Origin: Mesotaenium endlicherianum
Lineage: Eukaryota; Streptophyta; Zygnematophyceae; Zygnematales; Mesotaeniaceae
Length of the DNA: 64,000 nucleotides
Assembly: GCA_009602735.1 (NCBI GenBank)
Contig: WELA01013856.1
Span: 443,308 to 507,307, forward strand
Direction of reading: 5' to 3'
A program made the translations under genes and the position numbers. Below the pieces are notes generated by a model, which ran no database searches, was not told where the DNA came from, and saw nothing but the letters and a program-made list of their open reading frames with translations. This document shows positions 1 to 13,400 of the stretch, piece after piece (position 1 is the stretch's first letter; every line of letters begins with the position of its first letter).

Positions 1-185
1 CGCCCGCCCCTCCCCACCCCACCGCTTCCCATTCCCTCCCCTTTGGTCCTTGAAAGGCCCTGCTCCCACGCCCGGCTGTCGCTTTTGGAGCTATGTCTGG
101 CGGGATTCTGGTCCAATGGCGGCAGAAGTGACGCATTTGTGACGCACTTGTGCCACGTGGCGCGCGTGCTGGTGGTGCCTGGCAG

Positions 186-3100
186 GTCATGGTGGCCACC
201 GTGAGATGCGAGGAGATAGCGCACAACAACCTGGCCGAGCTCATGGAGTCCAAGGTGCGCTCCCACATGATGCACCCCCCTCTGCCCCTCTGCCCCTCTG
301 TCCCGCTAGGCCCCGGCTTGCCATGACAGGTAGGGCGATGGAAAGTGCCGAGCAGAGCAGTCTGGGGTAGCTCATTCTCAAGGTTGGCAAGTGCATGGGT
401 GTGACGGTGGGGGTGGGGAATGGGAATAGGCGTGGAGGACACTGGAGGAGGGAGCCAGGGAGGGCCCGGTGCCCGGGTTTGGCCGTCAGGCGTCAGCCCT
501 CCTTCACACCTGCATAGAGAGGTTCTTACTCCTCCCCTCACGCCCACTTCTCCTCCTTTGTTACCGTTCAGGACGATGGGGGGTGGGTGCTGTGAGGAGC
601 TTGTCCCACCGAGCCGAAGTGTCTACCGTTGCCAAGAGGTGTTATGAACCTGCACCTGATACTTGCACCCCTATCTGCCTGCAATGGCTGCAATGGAGAG
701 CAGCCCTAGTTATATGCCGAGGGCCTGCATGAGCGGGGCCATCAGTTGCCCCTCTGTGACCTCGCCAAGGCTGGTCAATTTGCACCGCTCCTCTCCAACT
801 CCGTTCGTTCTCCCCTCTAGGCCGCACCTTCCTCGGGCTGTCAATGAGGGAAACTGGTGCTGGAGCTAGAGGTGCCAGCAGGGATGTTACACTTCAGGAC
901 AATCGGCTTGTGCGATATAGAGCGTGGCAAGGCGGGGTCCTACTGCCATCAGGTCCTGTGGAGTTGGCTGGCCATGTCAGCTGCTGCCAGCTGTCGACTG
1001 AGAGGAACCGGGGGGTTGGTGGGCGGCTTGGGTGAGTGCTGGAGCAGCTACGACGCGGAGGCCGCGTATTTTGACGAGGTCGTGAGGAGCAACAAGCGCA
1101 ACTTCCTCATGAACCGTGCGCGCGAGGTGTACTCTCTCTCCCGATGACCTTGTGCACACAGCCCCAATATACTCAAACTCCTCCTCTTGCCCCCCGCCCC
1201 CCCCCCGGCCCCCCCTATGAGATCGACAGCTTGCAAGTTACAGTCCTCAGCGCAGCGAAGGCACTGCCCACGAGGTCCTCAAAGACTACTCAACCATCTT
1301 CTTGCAGAACCGGCAGCTTCGTTGTTGCATTCCAGGACAGCAAGTGCACGGCCCACAACAATGCGTATAGTGCCTCTGGGCCCCTCGTTGGACTGGTTCT
1401 CCCGTGCCTCTACGTGTTCTACGTTCAAACCTCAACATGTTGGTGATCATTGAAAGTATACTGCGCACGTCACATGTCATCACCTAGATCCGCTACTTTC
1501 TTGTGTGGCCCTGATTAGAAGCGCAGTGATCGTGCCTAGTGACACAATGCAACAGACTCGGAGCATAGCCTGTGTTCTCGAAGCATCAACACTCTCGGGT
1601 CTTTTGATAGCTTGTACGACTTATTTGCCAGTCGGTGATTGTAATAACACACCACTTGCGTCCTCCCACCGATGATGTATCAAATGGTTTGATGTCCTCA
1701 CCGAGTGTCTATCGAGAAGAAGAAGCTCATAGAGTGCAGTCCCATGAGCCCTTAGAGAGAGCTAACATACTTCTCTTGAGTCTTCTGGTGACTGGTACAC
1801 TTTGTCAACTAACTCCTGAGGCCGTCAATGTGCTCACGTGTCTGACAAAAAATTCCATCTCACGTACGTTCCCGCATTGGTGATCTGAGGTGCTCTGTTG
1901 GCTACAAGCCTGGGGCAAAACCATGGCCTGCATTGCCCACAAGTCGCGTATGTGACCAAAGCACGACAGGAGTAGCTGCACAAGTCGAGCAGCACTAGTC
2001 GAAGTAGTTGCACTGACACAAGCGTGGATGGACACTAAGAGGGGGAGGGGGGCGTGTCGGGTGAGAATGGGGCAAAGCAGCTCATAGGGCCGGCATACCA
2101 GGCCCTGCTGGCGCACCACAGGGCTGCAGCTCTGGACAAGCTCAAGCGCGAGCTCGACAGCTGCACGGGGGGCAGCGACGGCAGCGCCGCCTCCTTTGCA
2201 GAGTCTGCACGCACCTGCGTTGCATCCACGCTCTCCTTTTTCGACGCCGCCGCTGAAGGTTGGACCTCTCCTCCCCCCCCTCCCCCCCGGCTCCTTTCCC
2301 TGGTCCCCTCCCCTCCGTTCTCTCCCTTTCTCCTTTTCCCTCTAGCTTCTTCACTCCTCTCTCTCTCCCTCCCCTCTTCTCTTCCTCCACCGACCCTCTC
2401 CCCACCCCCTAATGCTGTGCACAGCGTTTTGTGCGGCACACTCTCCGGTCTTGCACGTGTGGGCTTGCTGCCGCGCTTTGTGTCGTCTCCCCTTAGCAGC
2501 ACTGATGGGTGGGCGGGTGCTCGGTACGTGCTTGTGCGCGCGCGCGCGTGCATCGCCTTGGCGAGCGGCTGCAGAGTCCAAGGTGGAGGGCGCGGGCTGG
2601 GATGCCACAAAGACCCGTGAGAAGCTGCGGCGCGACATCGACGCCCACGTGGCGGCCGTTAGAGCACAGAAGCTCAAGGCCGTGGCCACTGATGCGGAGG
2701 TGCGTGCACAAGGCCCCCCACCCTCCCCCCCCGGTCCCCTCTATAGAAAACATGCTGACTGCTGCTGCTGTGTCCAGAGGTCACCCGGGAGGGGCATCCT
2801 GCTGCTGCGTGTGTGGGCCGCCTGGGCCAGTAGCTGCTGCGAGCTCCAGCTGCTGCTGCTGTGCTGTTGCTGATACTGATAGTGTAGGCTAGTTTCCAGA
2901 GGGACTGTGCCGTGCAAAATGTATGGCACCCCAACTTGCTCTTCTGTGTGACGTATGTAGACGTGTAGTACCCTGGTTGAACAAGCTCAACGCGTGTGCA
3001 TGCCTGTGGCAATATTTTCCTGACAGTCTGCTGGTGCGGCCAATCAGTCAGTCAAGCGCAGCGAATGCATCCGTTTGTCCCTCCGGAACGTGACCTGGGT

Positions 3101-6100
3101 GCTCATTGCGAGAGCTCTGAGAGCGCCAAGTGTGTGCATACGTGTGTGCATGCCTGCACGGAGCTTGCCTTTTCTTCATCTTTTTGTGGTTAAGAGGGAG
3201 GAGGGGCCCGGGGGGGGGGGAGGGGGAGCGCTCTTCAAAAGCCCGTGGCAAGTACCGAGCAATCAGACAGCGAGAGCACTGAGAACGTCACCTGTGATTG
3301 CGCGTGTGCGTGGGACCTGGGTTTGGGGCTGCGCGGGGCGGGGCTGGGCCTGAGCAGAAGTACCTGGTGGAGGCGGTGGCAGACCCGGCAGCCTCGCTGC
3401 TGGACGCGGCCGCGCCGCACACGTGGGCATCGCTGCGGGAGCTGCTGGCGCGCGAGACCGCCGTGGCCGCGGCCGGCCTCACAGAGGCGCTGCGTGGCTT
3501 TGAGCTGGAGGACGCTGAGATGGCACGCATGCAGGCCTCGCTGGCAGGCGCGGGCCGCGACGCAATAGAGCGGCGCACGCGCGAGGAGGCCAACCAGGCG
3601 CTCATGCATATGAAGGACAGGTGTCCCCCTCCCGCCGCCACCCTCCTGCCTTACTGTCCTGCTGCCCTGCTGCCTTGCTGTCCTGCTGCCTTGCTGTCCT
3701 ACTGTCCTGCCTTCTTCCCCTCGGCTGCCATCGCGCTCTCACCTGCTGACGAGGATGACTCTGATGGATGGGGCTGGCACCGCAGGTTCAACACTGTGTT
3801 TGGGCGCGACCAGGACTCCATGCCCCGGCGGTGGACGGGCAGCGAAGACATCCGGGTCATCACCCGCGAAGCCCGCACAGCCGTAAGCAGCTCTCCCTCC
3901 CTCCCTCCCTCTCTCCTCCCTCCCCCTCTCCCCCTCTCCCTCTGTATACATTACGCAGATGCCTCCCCCGCCTCTCAGAGGCTTACTGGCCCCGCCCGCT
4001 GTAGCATGCCTTCGATGATGCTCTAATTGCTATTCTTCTTACTCAGCTAGCTAGCGGTAGTAGTGCTTCCTTCAACGTCATGTCATCGGAAGTGAAATGC
4101 TTCTTCTTCTACTGCAGTGCAGTGCTCAAGTTGTAATTTCTTGGCGGGGAGGAGGGGGGGGGGGGGGACTTGCTGTGAGGGAGCAGGCAGTTCGTCTGCT
4201 GGCAGTGCTGGCGGCGGTGCGGCTCAAGGGCGAGGATACTGACAACATCGAGGCGGCTCTCTCAACGCTGCTGGCGGATAGCGGCGACAAGACCACGGCA
4301 GCCGCAGCAGCAGCAGGAGGAGGTGGTGAGGGCAAGGGTGCCCCCCAGGCTGCGGCGCCCGCTCCCAGCAGCAGCAGCTCCGCCTCTGGCGGCGGGCTGG
4401 CTGCAGGACACTGGGAGAAGGTATAATACTGGCTCCTCCTGGTCTCTGCTGCCTCCTGCTAGTCTCACTAACTGCTGGGCTTAGCTTTGCATTTCGGCCT
4501 GGTCTGCCCTTCTCTCATAAGTTGACCTGGAGCGCGTGGGGAACTGCTCGTCATCCATTGGCAGGAGGTGTTATACGCATAATAATTCCTGGACTCTCTC
4601 TTTCCCCCCCCCTCAATCGGCGGGAGAGAGAGGAAGAGTGCGCGAGTGGGTCTCAAGTTGTAGGCCTTTCGCAGACTTGGAGTTGCGAATCCTCTGCCGT
4701 AAAGCGGGGAGGTCCTAAGAATATGGGCAGTTGTGCGGCCCACCAAATCTCTGGCTGTGATGCAGGTGCCTGCGGAGGACACGGTGCTGACACCTGGACA
4801 GTGCCGCATCCTGTGGCGCCAGTTCAAGGCGGAGACGGAGTACACCATCAGCCAAGCCATGCAGGCTCAGGTACGCACAAACTGCCAGAGATTGCTGGCC
4901 ACTTTCTCTCTTCAGAAACAAATCCTCTGTGATACCGGAGGGAAGTAAGAAAGACTTGGACCGCCATTGAAATTATAGCCGAGACAGTCATGGAGCCTAC
5001 CAGATGGATGGAGAGAGAATACAAGGCCTGTTACAGCGTGTAGGTCTGCCCTCGCAGCAAGTAGTCTCACTGCGGGAGAGCGGGGCCCCCGGGCGTGAGC
5101 AGGAGGCCAGCAGGAGAACCAACTCGTGGCTGCCCCCTCCGTGGGCCATCGTGGCCATGTGCGTCCTCGGCTTCAACGAGTTCATGGCGCTCGTCAGGTG
5201 CCTCTCTCAGAACCCCCCCCTCAGCCTCATGCACCCTCCCCGCCCACTTCCAAAACTGCATCGTCTGTGCAGTTCTACCTCGGCATGTCCACGTTGGAGC
5301 AGGGAGCGCATGTCAGCTAGGCATCGGGGTAGCTCTGCCGCGCCCCGATGCGTGAGTGTGTGCGCCTACTGCAGTGCAAATCCCCCCTCCCTCATGGCAC
5401 GTTTGCTGCGGGCACTCGGGCTGACGGTGTGTGTGTGGGGGGCATTTGGGGGGCGGCAGGAACCCGCTGCTGTTCATTGGCCTGGTGCTAGCGTACTTCC
5501 TGAGCCGGGCCATGTGGGTGCAGCTGGACGTGGCCAACGACTTCCAGTCCGGCTTCGTAAGCTCTCCCCCGCTGCCGCAAGCGCATGCACCCGCGTTTTT
5601 TATTTGTCGGCACCACCGAGTGTGGAGCGCTCCCCGTCGATGCTTGCGCATGCACTTTTTGCACAGTTCTGCATTTGGCACGTTGCAGAGCAGCCCCGTG
5701 CAGCCGGCAGGCAGCCCGCCATTTTTGCAATAACTTTGCCTTGATTGGCCGGTCGGCCCGTGCGCTGTAGGCCCTCAATGGCTCCCTCGTTGGTTCCCTC
5801 ATTGGCTCCGGACCTCCCCCAGAAGCCACAGCCCTCACTTGGTGTCAGTGAAAGAGTGCTCACGAGCCTCGGCGTGTGCTGGCTTTTTCATCTCCTTCTG
5901 CGTCTGCTTGCTTGCCTGTCCGTTCCTCTCCCCTGTGAGCAGCTGGCCGGCATGCTTTCCCTGTCCACCAAGTTTGTGCCAGCCATGCTGGCGATGATGA
6001 AGCGGTTGATCGAGGAGGGCCAGGCACAGCTGGCCGCAGCGGCAGGGCCCCACATGCACGGCCACGCCCACGCCCAGTCCGGCCTAGAGTCGTACAAGAA

Positions 6101-6245
6101 AGAGATAGGCCTCACTAGCATGGGACCCAGCAGCAGCAGAAGCAACGAAGCGGAGGGCGTCGTGTCCAATGGCCTGTCCTCGTCCTCCTCGTCCAGCGGG
6201 GCCCTCAGGCAGCGCGCCTCCACGCTGGATCCCCTTCTGTCGTAG
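186..6245 (+). CDS. RHD3: RHD3/Sey1-type ER membrane-fusion GTPase (3' part; 5' end outside window)
   Basis: Dynamin-like GTPase of the atlastin/Sey1/RHD3 family, which fuses ER tubules. Exons read: 186-254 ([11 protein letters not shown]), about 1048-1126 ([14 protein letters not shown]), 2081-2258, 2575-2699 ([17 protein letters not shown]), 3358-3620, 3786-3882 ([14 protein letters not shown]), 4187-4420, 4766-4870 ([16 protein letters not shown]), 5103-5197, 5460-5556 and 5943-6245, ending TAG. Reading phase is continuous from 2081 onward. Only the helical middle domain and C-terminus are present; the GTPase domain lies upstream of the window. The C-terminal membrane hairpin is visible as two hydrophobic segments, [16 protein letters not shown] and [17 protein letters not shown], split by an intron after the first. 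The conserved LSLSTKF block follows, then a Ser-rich tail (about 6120-6240). An exon expected between 254 and 1048 was not found. Family assignment is very secure; the first two exon borders are less so. Confidence 0.93.
3655..3715. repeat. Intronic minisatellite (TGTCCTGCTGCC-like units)
   Basis: Degenerate tandem copies of a TGTCCTGCTGCCT-like unit in the RHD3 intron between the exons ending at 3620 and starting at 3786. No coding role seen. Confidence 0.6.
4154..4167. repeat. G homopolymer (14 G) before an RHD3 exon
   Basis: Uninterrupted run of 14 G a few bases upstream of the exon starting near 4187. Length is likely unstable or error-prone in sequencing, but it is intronic and does not affect the frame. 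Confidence 0.7.
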
Positions 6246-7436
6246 GCAAGCACAGCCCTTGGATGCTAGAGCAGGCGAGTGCTTGGTTCCTTGTGAGCAG
6301 AGTATAGGACAACGCAGCAGTCCTGTTCATGTACAGAAAGCCTTGAGTCGTTGGCGTCAACCTTGTTTCAAAGTTCGGCTGAGGTGTTGCAAGTAACAAG
6401 CCAAATATCAAGTGTAAAGCGCACATGGCAGCTTACACAGGGGCAGTTCATGGTCCTGTAAGCTATGCAAGATAGATATGGGTGTATGTTAATCTGGATA
6501 TGTCAGTCAGCTTATATGATATATGTGGCTTCTAAACATGCGGAAGCGAAGTACCCCCTACTCGTCTGCAGCCGTGCTCAGCACAAGCAGACTGCATGGA
6601 CTTCAATGGACCACTGAGAGCGCTTCTCCCAACATGACCAACTAAAGTACGTGTTTTGAGGCTCAGCCCCCACTGCTGGCTTGCAAGTATGTGTTTATTT
6701 GGGCTGGCCCCTACAGCACCACTGCATTCCACCCGACTACCCACACAGGCTCGATGGCCCAGCAAATAGAGTTTGACCTCAGTGGATGTATCTCCCAGCT
6801 GCCATGCATGCGTGGGTAGCAGCAGAGGTTGGCTCATCTTAGATGGAAATAAGCTACAGAGTAGAAAACATGTCTGGCACATGACTAAATGCATGCCTAG
6901 CCACATGCAGACAAATCTAGCCGAAGGTCCATGTATATCACAAGATACAAATGTGTACACAAGCCCAAGCACATACATTCTGCCACCACACTGTGCATTG
7001 CTTCATAAAGTGCAGAGTAAGAAATTCGATATGGCATAGCCACCCACATCCACAACTAAATTATAACACATAAGTTCAGAAGGAAATCAGCGAAGCTGTT
7101 TGTACATGTAGACGAGACATTAGAATACACAATGTCCACGAACTTGATATTATCGACTTAACTTCACACCATACCTGTAAGCCCAACTGCGTTACAGGGT
7201 TCCTGCCCACTCCCGCTGCGGTCACAACTCAACTTTGAGTCAGCACATACACATAATCAACTTGGTGATCCCAAGGTAGGTGGGCGGCGACAGCAGCTGC
7301 AGCTTCCCGTAAAGACGACCAGAAGTCCCTGCAGCAAAGGATGAACCAGAAGACCAAACTACAGCCCCTCCAGGGCCCCAGCACCGCCCACTGCCTCACA
7401 TTCGCTGTACTAACAAGATAAACTTAAGAAGCAGGA
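6246..7436. other. Convergent 3' flanks of RHD3 and ubinuclein genes
   Basis: About 1.2 kb between two stop codons facing each other. No conserved coding frame seen. TGTAA, the usual green-algal polyadenylation signal, occurs on the + strand at 6413-6417 and 6457-6461, about 170-215 bases after the RHD3 stop; either could serve its 3' end. Confidence 0.5.
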
Positions 7437-10400
7437 TCAATTAATCACGTCCTCATAACTGGCCGCCTGGGGTGCCGGCAGGTCCTGCAGGACTTCTCCA
7501 GGAGCAGGAGCAGGAGCAGGAGCAGCAGCAGCCGCAGCAGCAGCTTCCTGGTGGCCCTGCGAGGGAGCTGTGGAGGGGGGGCTGGGCCCGGCGGGGAGTG
7601 GCTCCAGAGAGAGGGAGGATCTGCGGCGCACTTTTTTGGGCGGCTTCACGAGGAGCTTCTTCTTCAGGCTGGACACCCCGCTGCCGGGCTTCTTGCCGGG
7701 CTTCATGCGCAGCAGCGTACTCTTCTTCTTCTTCGCCACCTTGCTCTCACCCTCGCTCCCGCCCTCACCCCCACCCCCGCCCTCGCCCTCCAGCTTTGCC
7801 TTCTTCTTGCGGCCCAGCTTGCCGCTGTTGCTGTCGCCCGGTTCCTCTGGCCGCCGTGAGGCCTTCTTTGCCTTCCCTGCTGCTGCTATAGAACCACCAC
7901 CCCCACCACCACCAGCAGCAGCAGCAGCAGCTGGGCCTCCTCCTCCTGCTCCTCCTCCCGCTCCTGGCCCCGCTCCATTTCTTCTTTCGTCCTCCTCGCG
8001 TCCCAGGGCTGCAGCACCACCAAGGCCTGCAGCTGCTGCGCCTGCTGCCGATGCAGGAGCTGAGGAGGCTGCTGCTGGTTGTGCTGCTGCGGCTGCTGGG
8101 CTGCTCTGGGCTTGTGGAGGCTCCCGGGAGCTGTCTGGGTTGATGGCGGGAGAGCCCGGCTGCCGTGCGAGGCCCTTCAGGCGCTCGTCGTTGTCGAGAC
8201 GCCGCGCCATTCTCGCCGCCTGTGAAGCAGAGCCACGGAGCAGGAAGGACACAACAACGTTTCAGCTCCTCCGCTCCTCTTGAGCTTCCCAAGACACGAA
8301 CAGCTGGCAGCACGCGGGCAGCCAGGCCCGCTACAGAGCTGCGCCATACTGCAAGGTCTCGGGCATCGCAGCTGCAGGCACCAAAGCGACAACAGCACAC
8401 GCACACGCACACTCCTACTGCCACTCCTCCCCAGCGGGCTACGACGCGGGCAACTGACCCAGCACAGAGGGCGCACTTATACACAGAACGCAATCAGCCC
8501 AAGTCCACGCTGCGTTGCTGACAGCGTGAGAAGCTACGGAAACTACAACGCGCACCCTTAATATTGCTGCCTCCAGAAGGAAGACGGCATGAGTAGCAGA
8601 GAGGGCGGCAAAGAAGAGCGCAGAGAGGGAGGGAGGGAGGGAGGGAGGGAGAGAGAGAGCGAGAGGGAGCCTGCCTGGTTGTGGCGCAGGCGGGTGCGCT
8701 TGATGGCCTCCTTGATGCCCCCTGTGTCCATCCAGCCTTGCGGCCACAGCGCCACCAACTGCGGCACACCCCCACTCTTTGTTTCAAATTTGCGCGTCCC
8801 TCCTAACCAGCGCATGAGGGGATACGTGTGCAATGCATGCAGAAACACACGCACGTTCCCGCATCCGCCCATTCACAAGCAGAACTCTCGAGTGCGCGCA
8901 TTGATGGATGCAAGGTCACAGGGTACACACTCTTTCCTCCCCCTCTCTGTCTCTCTCGTTGTCACAGAAAGTCCACGCCAGATGCTTGTGTGCAACGTGA
9001 GACCAGCATGTCCTACACCTGAGCAGCGCGACAGTGAAGCTCTGGGCGCCCGCTCTCGCAAGCGAAGGGCAGCCGTCCCTTGCAAGGGTCGGGCTAGGCC
9101 TTGGGGGAAATGCGGGCATGGTGGTCGCCACGTGCGGTCTCTCCAGCACATGTTGGAGCAAAGCAGACTTTGACCTGGTCCACTCTCGAAAGAAACCAGT
9201 CTGCTTTCACCCTGCAGGCTGCCGTCCACAAGCAGGCACGCCACAACAGGCAAGGAGGGCAGACTGGGGGTCGAAAGAAAGCATCAGGAGCAGCAGGAGC
9301 AGGAGCTTACCTCCTGGTAGAGCTTGCGTGACTGCTGGCCCTTGTGCTCGTCCGAGTCCTGCCGCGCACCCACCCAGCACCACCACCACCAGCAGCAGCA
9401 GCAGCAGCAGTAGCAGCAGTAGGACCCAGAAGCCAAAGCAACCACCGGCGACACCTCAGTCTCCCCGTCTTTCCCTCCCTTTGACAGTATCATACCAATG
9501 CCCACAGCCTCCGGACCCCTGCCAGAATCGCAGCAAGCCACTGCACGCCACTGTTGGCTTGGCCTGGCGTTATAAAGCTAGGGGCAGAGCAGGGGCAGAA
9601 CAGCGGCAGGGCAGCGGCAGGGCAGCGGCAGGGCAGGGGCAGGGGCAAGGGAGCGAACCTGTAGGTAGTGCTCGCAGACGGTGAACAGCTGGTCCTCTGT
9701 GCGCGTGTCCCACCGGAACGTGTGCGGCAGCGGCGCCGTTGCCGCCGTCGCTGCAGCGCCGCCGGCCTCGGCGTGGCTGGCGTGCGAAGCGGCGCTCGGC
9801 ACGTTCTCGCCGCCCCCATTCTGGCCCCATTTCCAGACGAGCAATCCCCCCCACCAAAACAGCTGAAGCGCGCTCTCTTGCTCCCCATGAGGCTGGCTTG
9901 AGGAGTGCCTGCCAGCGTCAACACGGCAGCATAGAAGCATAGGCCTCTGTGCTGCCGTGATGTGAGCACCATCAAGGAGAGTGAGAGGGCAAGAGGGGGA
10001 GCCCACAGGTGGCAGCACTGCAGCCTCGCGGGACAGGCTAAGAGGAGCCCAGCGAGTGGGACGCACAGACAGCCGGCACAGACGAGCCTGCTTGCTTCCC
10101 TTCTTGCGAATCTTGCAGGAGATGCAAGATGTCTGTCATTTGCTTTCACCACTCAATTCCATTGAATTTCCTTGCAAGTCTTTTCCCATCCACCAGCAAG
10201 GAGCTGCGGGCGGGCGCACACACGCCCACACCCAAGCCCACGCCCACGCACCTACCTGCATGGCCTGGCCTCGCACTCACAAACACAGGCACAAAGACGC
10301 GCGCAGGTGCCAGCACACGTGCACACACCCCCACGCACGCACGCAAGCACACATGCGGACACGCACCTGGATGGCATAGAGCAGCAATGATGACAGCTGC

Positions 10401-13400
10401 TGCTTGCCAGCGGCCAGCTGCTGCTGGCGCGCCTCCTGGTGGCTCACGCTCCTCGCCACCATCTCCTTCAAGTGCTTCTGCTTGCTCGCCCCCCTCCTCC
10501 CCCCCCACCGGCCCACCCCGTCGTCACCCGTACACCTCCCCCGCACACATGTTACTCTCTCTCTCCATCTCTTGCAGCCAGTCTTTGTCCTCCTACTAAC
10601 GGCATACATGCGCACATTCACCGGGCTCCACGAGTGTCGGGAGCAAGCTGGTGCTATTGCTTCTGCACCACCACCACTACCCAGGCCCCCCGAGGGGTGG
10701 TTGGCAGCCAGGCACTTAGCCGCTAGGCGCGCACTACGGCGCAAGGCCTCTGAGCTTACAATGGGCGGCGGCACCCGTGTCATAAGGGCTTGCTGGGGGA
10801 CGGAGACGGGGACGGGGACGGGGACGGGGACGGGGACGGGGACGGGGACAGGGGACAAGGACGAGGATGGTATCGCAAGGAAGTGGAAGAGGGGAAGGGC
10901 TGGCAATGGAAGAAGAACAGGGGCGAAATCGGACAGGCATGCAAACGGGGGTTGCGGGATTTAGAAAGCCCAGGACATGACGAGTGCTGGGGCGAGAAAA
11001 AAAGAAGGCCGTGCTGACTGCTGCACTTCGTGGAGAGAAACAGGAAGGGGAGAGGAAAGGAGGGGTAGGGGGAGGGGGAGGGNNNNNNNNNNNNNNNNNN
11101 NNNNNNNNNNNNNNNNNNNNNNNNNNNNNNNNNNNNNNNNNNNNNNNNNNNNNNNNNNNNNNNNNNNNNNNNNNNNNNNNNNNNNNNNNNNNNNNNNNNN
11201 NNNNNNNNNNNNNNNNNNNNNNNNNNNNNNNNNNNNNNNNNNNNNNNNNNNNNNNNNNNNNNNNNNNNNNNNNNNNNNNNNNNNNNNNNNNNNNNNNNNN
11301 NNNNNNNNNNNNNNNNNNNNNNNNNNNNNNNNNNNNNNNNNNNNNNNNNNNNNNNNNNNNNNNNNNNNNNNNNNNNNNNNNNNNNNNNNNNNNNNNNNNN
11401 NNNNNNNNNNNNNNNNNNNNNNNNNNNNNNNNNNNNNNNNNNNNNNNNNNNNNNNNNNNNNNNNNNNNNNNNNNNNNNNNNNNNNNNNNNNNNNNNNNNN
11501 NNNNNNNNNNNNNNNNNNNNNNNNNNNNNNNNNNNNNNNNNNNNNNNNNNNNNNNNNNNNNNNNNNNNNNNNNNNNNNNNNNNNNNNNNNNNNNNNNNNN
11601 NNNNNNNNNNNNNNNNNNNNNNNNNNNNNNNNNNNNNNNNNNNNNNNNNNNNNNNNNNNNNNNNNNNNNNNNNNNNNNNNNNNNNNNNNNNNNNNNNNNN
11701 NNNNNNNNNNNNNNNNNNNNNNNNNNNNNNNNNNNNNNNNNNNNNNNNNNNNNNNNNNNNNNNNNNNNNNNNNNNNNNNNNNNNNNNNNNNNNNNNNNNN
11801 NNNNNNNNNNNNNNNNNNNNNNNNNNNNNNNNNNNNNNNNNNNNNNNNNNNNNNNNNNNNNNNNNNNNNNNNNNNNNNNNNNNNNGGGGGGGGGGAAGGC
11901 TTCTCACTGGTGCCCACGAGGTCGTGGAGCTCCTGCAGCGCGCGCTCCGCCAGCTTGCCCACCTCCGCCTTGTTCTTGTGCTGCTGCTGCTGCTGCAACT
12001 GCTGCCCCCCCGGCCCCACGCCCCCTCCCTGCCAGGCCACATCATGCACGCCAGACCCCTCCACTCTCAGGGCGTGTGCGCAACTCACCCAGCCAGCCAA
12101 CCGACGAGGCCGGCGGGCGTATGCTTGGACAAGAGTGGGAGGACGGCAGCCGGCACGAGTGCATGCAGGGCCGCCATCACACAGCCCCTGCGAGCGAGTG
12201 AGCGAGTGAGCAAGCTGCCTGCAGCCTGCGGATGGGGGCACGAGGCACGAGGAGTGTGGGAGCGGTAGCAGCGGAGGCAGGGGCTGGGGCAGGTGCCGAG
12301 GCAGGTGCCGAGGTAGAGGCAGACGCAAAGGCAGGTGAGGCCAGCTGAGCTCAGCTCAATGCTTCGACGCCATTCATCCGCGTGGATGACAGACAAACAG
12401 AGAGACGGCTCACGCCCCCAACATGCAAAAGCCCGAGTTCGCTGCCTCGGCCAAAGCGGCTGCAGCAGCAGAGCGGCAGCAGCAGCAAGGCTGAAGGCTG
12501 GGAATGCAACCGATTGCCAGGCTGAAAGAGAGGAGGGGCACAGGACGTAAGGGAGGCAGAATGGCTGCCGGGGCGGCTCGGAGAGGATTGCTGACCTTGC
12601 GCGCCAGAGCAGGAGCAGCCGCTGCAGCTGCGCCTGTGCCTGTGCCAGCCTCCCCCTCCGTTGACACCGGGCTACTTCCAGCCCCCCTTCCGCCTAGCGC
12701 AGCAGCAGCTGCAGCTGCCTGGCTCCCTGGCCCTGCCTCTGCAGCAGGCGCAGCTGCCGCAGCAGCACCACTCTGCAGCTGCTGCTGCTCTGACTTCCCC
12801 TGGGGAGCAGCCAGGCCCTGCAGAGCCCTCTGGCCTCCAGCCCCAGCCCCAGGAGCAGACACATGCACGCTTGCTCTCTCAACCCCAAACGAATTCTTCT
12901 GTTCCTTGACCGCTGCCGCCGCCCGCGGCTCCTGGGCCTCCGTCTCCGCCTCCGCCTCTCGCATCCCGTCCTCGCTGTCCCCTGCCGCCTGCGCCCTGCT
13001 GTCGACCCCAGGACGGGTGCCACCTGGCAACCTACTGCCGGGTGGCGTTAACCCAGCCTGTCCTGCATCGGCGCCTGCACCTGCGCTGGCACTGCCATTG
13101 CCTCCGGCAGGTCGCAACTTCAGCGCGAGCGCTGGCGAGTGTGCTACTGGGATGTCACCTGTAAGCGCGTCGGTGGCCCCTGTGGCGGTCGCCGGGAGGC
13201 TGCCTTTTGACGCGCCCTCTGCCACCCTGGCTGCAGAGCTAGGGGCGGCGCCAGGCCCAGGAGGAAGGCCTCTCGCAGCGACACCTGGAGGCTCTCTGCT
13301 TGGCGGGGTTGCCCCGGGGACTCCACCCAACTTGGCGCTGCTGTGGAGCTTGGCGGCTCCCTTTTTGGTCCCCGCGCCCGGGCCAGGCTTTAGCTTCTTC

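Noticed and set aside
7570-8283. 237-codon plus-strand frame
   Set aside because: Antisense shadow of the ubinuclein last exon, rich in Pro/Ala from compositional bias.
10780-12328. Long open frames of about 400-455 codons spanning the first N run
   Set aside because: They are open only because N translates to X; the flanking residues do not match each other or the ubinuclein frame.
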